From positions 1 through 7,077 of the forward strand of contig DLMW01000060.1 in the NCBI GenBank assembly GCA_002478245.1: a DNA stretch of 7,077 nt. The letters run 5' to 3'. This document shows, piece by piece, positions 4,934 through 7,077 of this stretch. The first letter of the stretch is position 1, and each line of letters begins with the position of its first letter. The notes below the pieces were generated by a model. The model did no database searches and was not told the DNA's origin. It was given only the letters and a program-made list of their open reading frames with translations. This stretch comes from a bacterium UBP18_UBA7526. Lineage in GTDB: Bacteria; UBP18; UBA7526. Position numbers and translations under genes: made by a program.

Positions 4934-5893
4934 TTAACTATACTTTGCTAACTGCTTTATCCTCTTAAGCATATTGGGATGGGTACTTAAGAGTTCTAAT
5001 AGTTTATCAGAAAAACTCAGTTTCAATCTCTTCCGCTTTAATGCTTCCAATTCATAGGTATCTATCGTTCCCGATCTATCTAAATCCAATTCCCTCAATT
5101 CCTGAACCTCGCTTATTGCCCGAGAAGGGTCATTCAAGAAGAATGCCTTTAGACCCTCGGATTCTCTTAATACCGCTCTATCCATCCTTGCTGAGCCATA
5201 GACCAATTTATATAAGGCAGAGGCAAGCCAAGATGGTTTACTCCCCAAATCAACCGAACCTCTATCAGCAAAGTATTCACGGATACGTGAGGCATATAAG
5301 ACTAAGAGGTTGGTGAGAAAATAGAAGAAAAAGGCGGCTAAACCGATTAAGGCGGTATGTGCCCTTTGCTCTCTCCTTCTTCCGCCACCAAACCAAAGGA
5401 AATGCCAGGCGATGCGATAGAGAATCATGGGAATCACAGATAATAGAGTAATGGTCAAGACATCCCTATTCTTTAGATGGCTTATCTCGTGTCCTAATAC
5501 TGCCCTTAGTTCATCCTCATTCAATAAGCGCGTAATGCCCTCAGTAACACAGACCCTCCCATCCTTCAATCTCCTTCCAAAGGCAAAGGCATTGGGTATG
5601 GATATTTGAGCAATCCCTACCTTTGGCATAGGAATCCCGGCATCTTTGGCTAAATCTTCAACCATGGAGTATAGATAAGGAGATTGCTCTCTTTTAATAT
5701 ATCTTACCCTCATCGTCCATTCCACAATCTTCGGCCCAATCATGTATTGGATGGAGATAAAGAGTAGAGATAGGAAGAGGTAAAAATAAAAATTGGTAAT
5801 TCCCATGGTAACTCCAATCAGAGTTGCCACCATATAGAGGATAGCAAATAAAATGATCAATAAAAGCCACATCCTCAATCTTAGATGCCACAT
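4934..5893 (-). CDS. htpX: HtpX-type M48 membrane zinc metalloprotease with an EF-hand-like loop
   Basis: HtpX is an inner-membrane protease that degrades damaged or misassembled membrane proteins. The 319-residue product has hydrophobic segments at about 8-30, 35-53, 146-166 and 180-201. The zinc motif is HEISH (135-139: H135, H139 ligands, E136 catalytic), with E206 in REYFADR (205-211) as the likely third ligand. The C-terminal STHPNMLKRI (303-312) is also a family hallmark. Unusual is DLDRSGTIDTYE at 270-281, between the FFLNDP (251-256) and STHP segments: it matches a canonical 12-residue EF-hand calcium loop at positions 1, 3, 5, 6, 8, 9 and 12. The start has AGGAGGT five nt upstream and lies 15 nt after the preceding gene, so the two are probably co-transcribed. 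Base composition appears more AT-rich than in the que genes. Confidence 0.93.
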   Translation of the reverse strand: MWHLRLRMWLLLIILFAILYMVATLIGVTMGITNFYFYLFLSLLFISIQYMIGPKIVEWTMRVRYIKREQSPYLYSMVEDLAKDAGIPMPKVGIAQISIPNAFAFGRRLKDGRVCVTEGITRLLNEDELRAVLGHEISHLKNRDVLTITLLSVIPMILYRIAWHFLWFGGGRRREQRAHTALIGLAAFFFYFLTNLLVLYASRIREYFADRGSVDLGSKPSWLASALYKLVYGSARMDRAVLRESEGLKAFFLNDPSRAISEVQELRELDLDRSGTIDTYELEALKRKRLKLSFSDKLLELLSTHPNMLKRIKQLAKYS

Positions 5894-5908
5894 CTTATAC
5901 CTCCTCTT

Positions 5909-7009
5909 TTAAGGTGGGAATCCCTGAATCTCCAGATTTGTGAGGCCTGCTTCCCTTGCCCATCCTAAGGCTTCACTATATTCTTCCCGGGTTATTCTCC
6001 GGGAGATCTGGGGATACTCGAAGGCTTTATACACCGGCCGGTACTGGGACATGATGTTGAGATAGGTATCTTTAGGAAGGTTTTCTGCTATCCATTCTAT
6101 TACCTTCTTTGCCCCGCTGACTCTGTTTGGCATGACCAGATGACGGATCATTAAACCTCTGTAGATGAGGCCATCCCTAGCCGGTTTTGCTACCCCCACC
6201 TGACGGTGCATTTCTAAAAGAGCTCGTTTTGTAATCTCGGGGTAGGTCTCTGCTCCCGATGAGTATTTGGCGGCCATTTTGCCTTGAGAATATTTGAAGT
6301 CGGGCAAATAGATATCGATTACCCCATCAAGCTTCTTTAGTATCTCCAGGCGCTCCCATCCACAGGTATTGTATACCAGGGGGAGTCGCAAACCCCTGCC
6401 GGCTGCCAGGTCAACGGCGAGAAGGATATGGGGAGAGTAATGGGTCGGTGTCACAAGATTGATGTTGTGGCATCCCATCTTTTGAAGGTTGAGCATCATC
6501 TGCGCCAGATCTTCAATGCTTCTTGGCCTTCCCTTTCCCCCCTGACTGATATCCCAGTTTATGCAAAAGACGCATCTCAGGTTGCAATTGGTGAAAAAAA
6601 TGGTTCCCGAGCCTCCCCTTCCTACAAGGGGTTTCTCCTCTCCGAAATGGGGGTGGTAAGAGGCGATCTCGAGTTGGGAAGAGGCCTGACAGAAGCCCCT
6701 ATTCCCAGCGAGCCGGTTGATTCCACACTCCCTGGGGCAGAGCTTACAGCTTCTCATCATGCTCCATAGCTCTTCTCCCCTTTTCTTCAACTCTCCGCTT
6801 CTGTAGAGTTTCAAATAAGCAGGTTCAAAATCCGGATCGATATTAGCCATCCCTTCAGCTAGGGATGGCTCTCCCTCTTCATGGTCAAGGATCTTTAGGT
6901 GGGATGTCGTTATCTCCCTTCTTTTACATCCCGCGCCTAAGGAGATAGAAAGAGAAATGACTCCCAATATAGCTAAATAGAGGCATGATTTAATAAGTGG
7001 TCTCTTCAT
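5909..7009 (-). CDS. COG1313 (PflX-like) radical SAM protein with lipoprotein-like signal sequence
   Basis: The 366-residue protein has a basic N-terminus (K2, R3, K7), a hydrophobic stretch at about 8-27 and a lipobox-like LGAGC with Cys28. A linker follows, then a cysteine block C88, C91, C95, C107 (CKLCPREC...NRGFC) and the radical SAM motif CNLRCVFC (C142, C146, C149) after GSGTIFFTN. The C-terminal part (NIMSQYRPVYKA at 318-329) is typical of COG1313, related to pyruvate formate-lyase activases. The substrate of this family is not established. The ATG at 7007-7009 is preferred over an upstream TTG at 7061-7063: GGAG lies eight nt before it, the signal sequence starts there, and it overlaps the stop of the upstream gene. 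Lipid attachment or export is inferred; an uncleaved anchor is equally possible. htpX follows after 15 nt. Confidence 0.85.
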   Translation of the reverse strand: MKRPLIKSCLYLAILGVISLSISLGAGCKRREITTSHLKILDHEEGEPSLAEGMANIDPDFEPAYLKLYRSGELKKRGEELWSMMRSCKLCPRECGINRLAGNRGFCQASSQLEIASYHPHFGEEKPLVGRGGSGTIFFTNCNLRCVFCINWDISQGGKGRPRSIEDLAQMMLNLQKMGCHNINLVTPTHYSPHILLAVDLAAGRGLRLPLVYNTCGWERLEILKKLDGVIDIYLPDFKYSQGKMAAKYSSGAETYPEITKRALLEMHRQVGVAKPARDGLIYRGLMIRHLVMPNRVSGAKKVIEWIAENLPKDTYLNIMSQYRPVYKAFEYPQISRRITREEYSEALGWAREAGLTNLEIQGFPP

Positions 7010-7077
7010 TTGGAATTCTCCGAACCGACCATCAAGCTGGATAGGCTCGTCCTGACGCCCCAAGCTTTCTCAATCTC
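7006..7077 (-). CDS. 3' end of an unidentified gene (partial, runs off the right edge)
   Basis: On the minus strand one frame is open from the window edge to a TGA at 7006-7008, encoding the last 23 residues of a protein (beginning EIEKAWGVRT and ending MVGSENSK). The other two forward frames are closed by early stops. The TGA overlaps the ATG of the radical SAM gene in an ATGA, the same coupling arrangement seen three times in the que operon, which supports it being a real gene. The fragment is too short to name a family. Confidence 0.55.
   Translation of the reverse strand, partial: EIEKAWGVRTSLSSLMVGSENSK

Noticed and set aside
5041..5891. Small frames overlapping htpX on both strands (5041-5316, 5427-5609, 5694-5891)
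   Set aside because: They are alternative frames of a convincing HtpX with intact zinc site; no ribosome binding site or motif supports them.
6033..6042. 10-bp palindrome ACCGGCCGGT
   Set aside because: It lies inside the radical SAM coding sequence and is explained by the codons (around YRPVY); such short palindromes arise by chance.
6428..6769. 113-codon plus-strand frame opposite the radical SAM gene
   Set aside because: It is antisense to the region encoding the two cysteine clusters, whose spacing is clearly under protein-level constraint.
7010..7063. TTG start adding 18 residues to the radical SAM protein
   Set aside because: The extension would put acidic, non-hydrophobic residues before the signal segment, lacks a clear Shine-Dalgarno and overlaps the upstream gene end; the ATG at 7007-7009 fits better.

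Overview
All genes lie on the minus strand, so the window reads from right to left. Three groups are visible: the last codons of an unidentified gene at the right edge, a two-gene stretch (a radical SAM protein with an N-terminal signal or anchor segment, then an HtpX-type M48 membrane protease), and a compact seven-gene queuosine operon in the order queD-queC-queE-queF-queH-queA-tgt that fills about two thirds of the window.

The queuosine genes overlap or abut (14-nt and 11-nt overlaps, a 1-nt gap, then three stop/start overlaps of about 4 nt), so they should be one transcript. Together they encode every step from dihydroneopterin triphosphate to queuosine in tRNA: QueD makes 6-carboxytetrahydropterin, QueE contracts it to 7-carboxy-7-deazaguanine (CDG), QueC makes preQ0, QueF reduces it to preQ1, Tgt exchanges preQ1 for G34 in GUN-anticodon tRNAs, QueA adds the epoxycyclopentanediol from SAM, and QueH reduces epoxyqueuosine to queuosine. 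Only GTP cyclohydrolase I (FolE), shared with folate synthesis, is missing. The last step uses QueH, not the cobalamin-dependent QueG.

The 119-nt gap between htpX and queD holds two hairpins and, partly overlapping the terminator tail, a good sigma70-like promoter. The promoter and a strong Shine-Dalgarno favour an internal ATG as the queD start. The left edge (1-56) is AT-rich, contains a 14-bp perfect palindrome, and ends in a purine-rich stretch that looks like the ribosome binding site of the next gene, outside the window.

The organism is a bacterium (bacterial gene set, Shine-Dalgarno sites, -35/-10 promoter), of middling GC by eye (about 50% in que genes, nearer 40% in sampled stretches of htpX). 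Fe-S-rich enzymes, QueH, a COG1313-type radical SAM protein and Arg/Lys/Glu-rich proteins with frequent AGG/AGA codons fit an anaerobic, possibly thermophilic lineage; I cannot name it. No mobile element, CRISPR array, tRNA or rRNA was seen. I see no wholly new system; the oddities are a QueE with a CX5CX2C cluster motif, an EF-hand loop inside HtpX, and a radical SAM enzyme carrying a lipoprotein-like signal.
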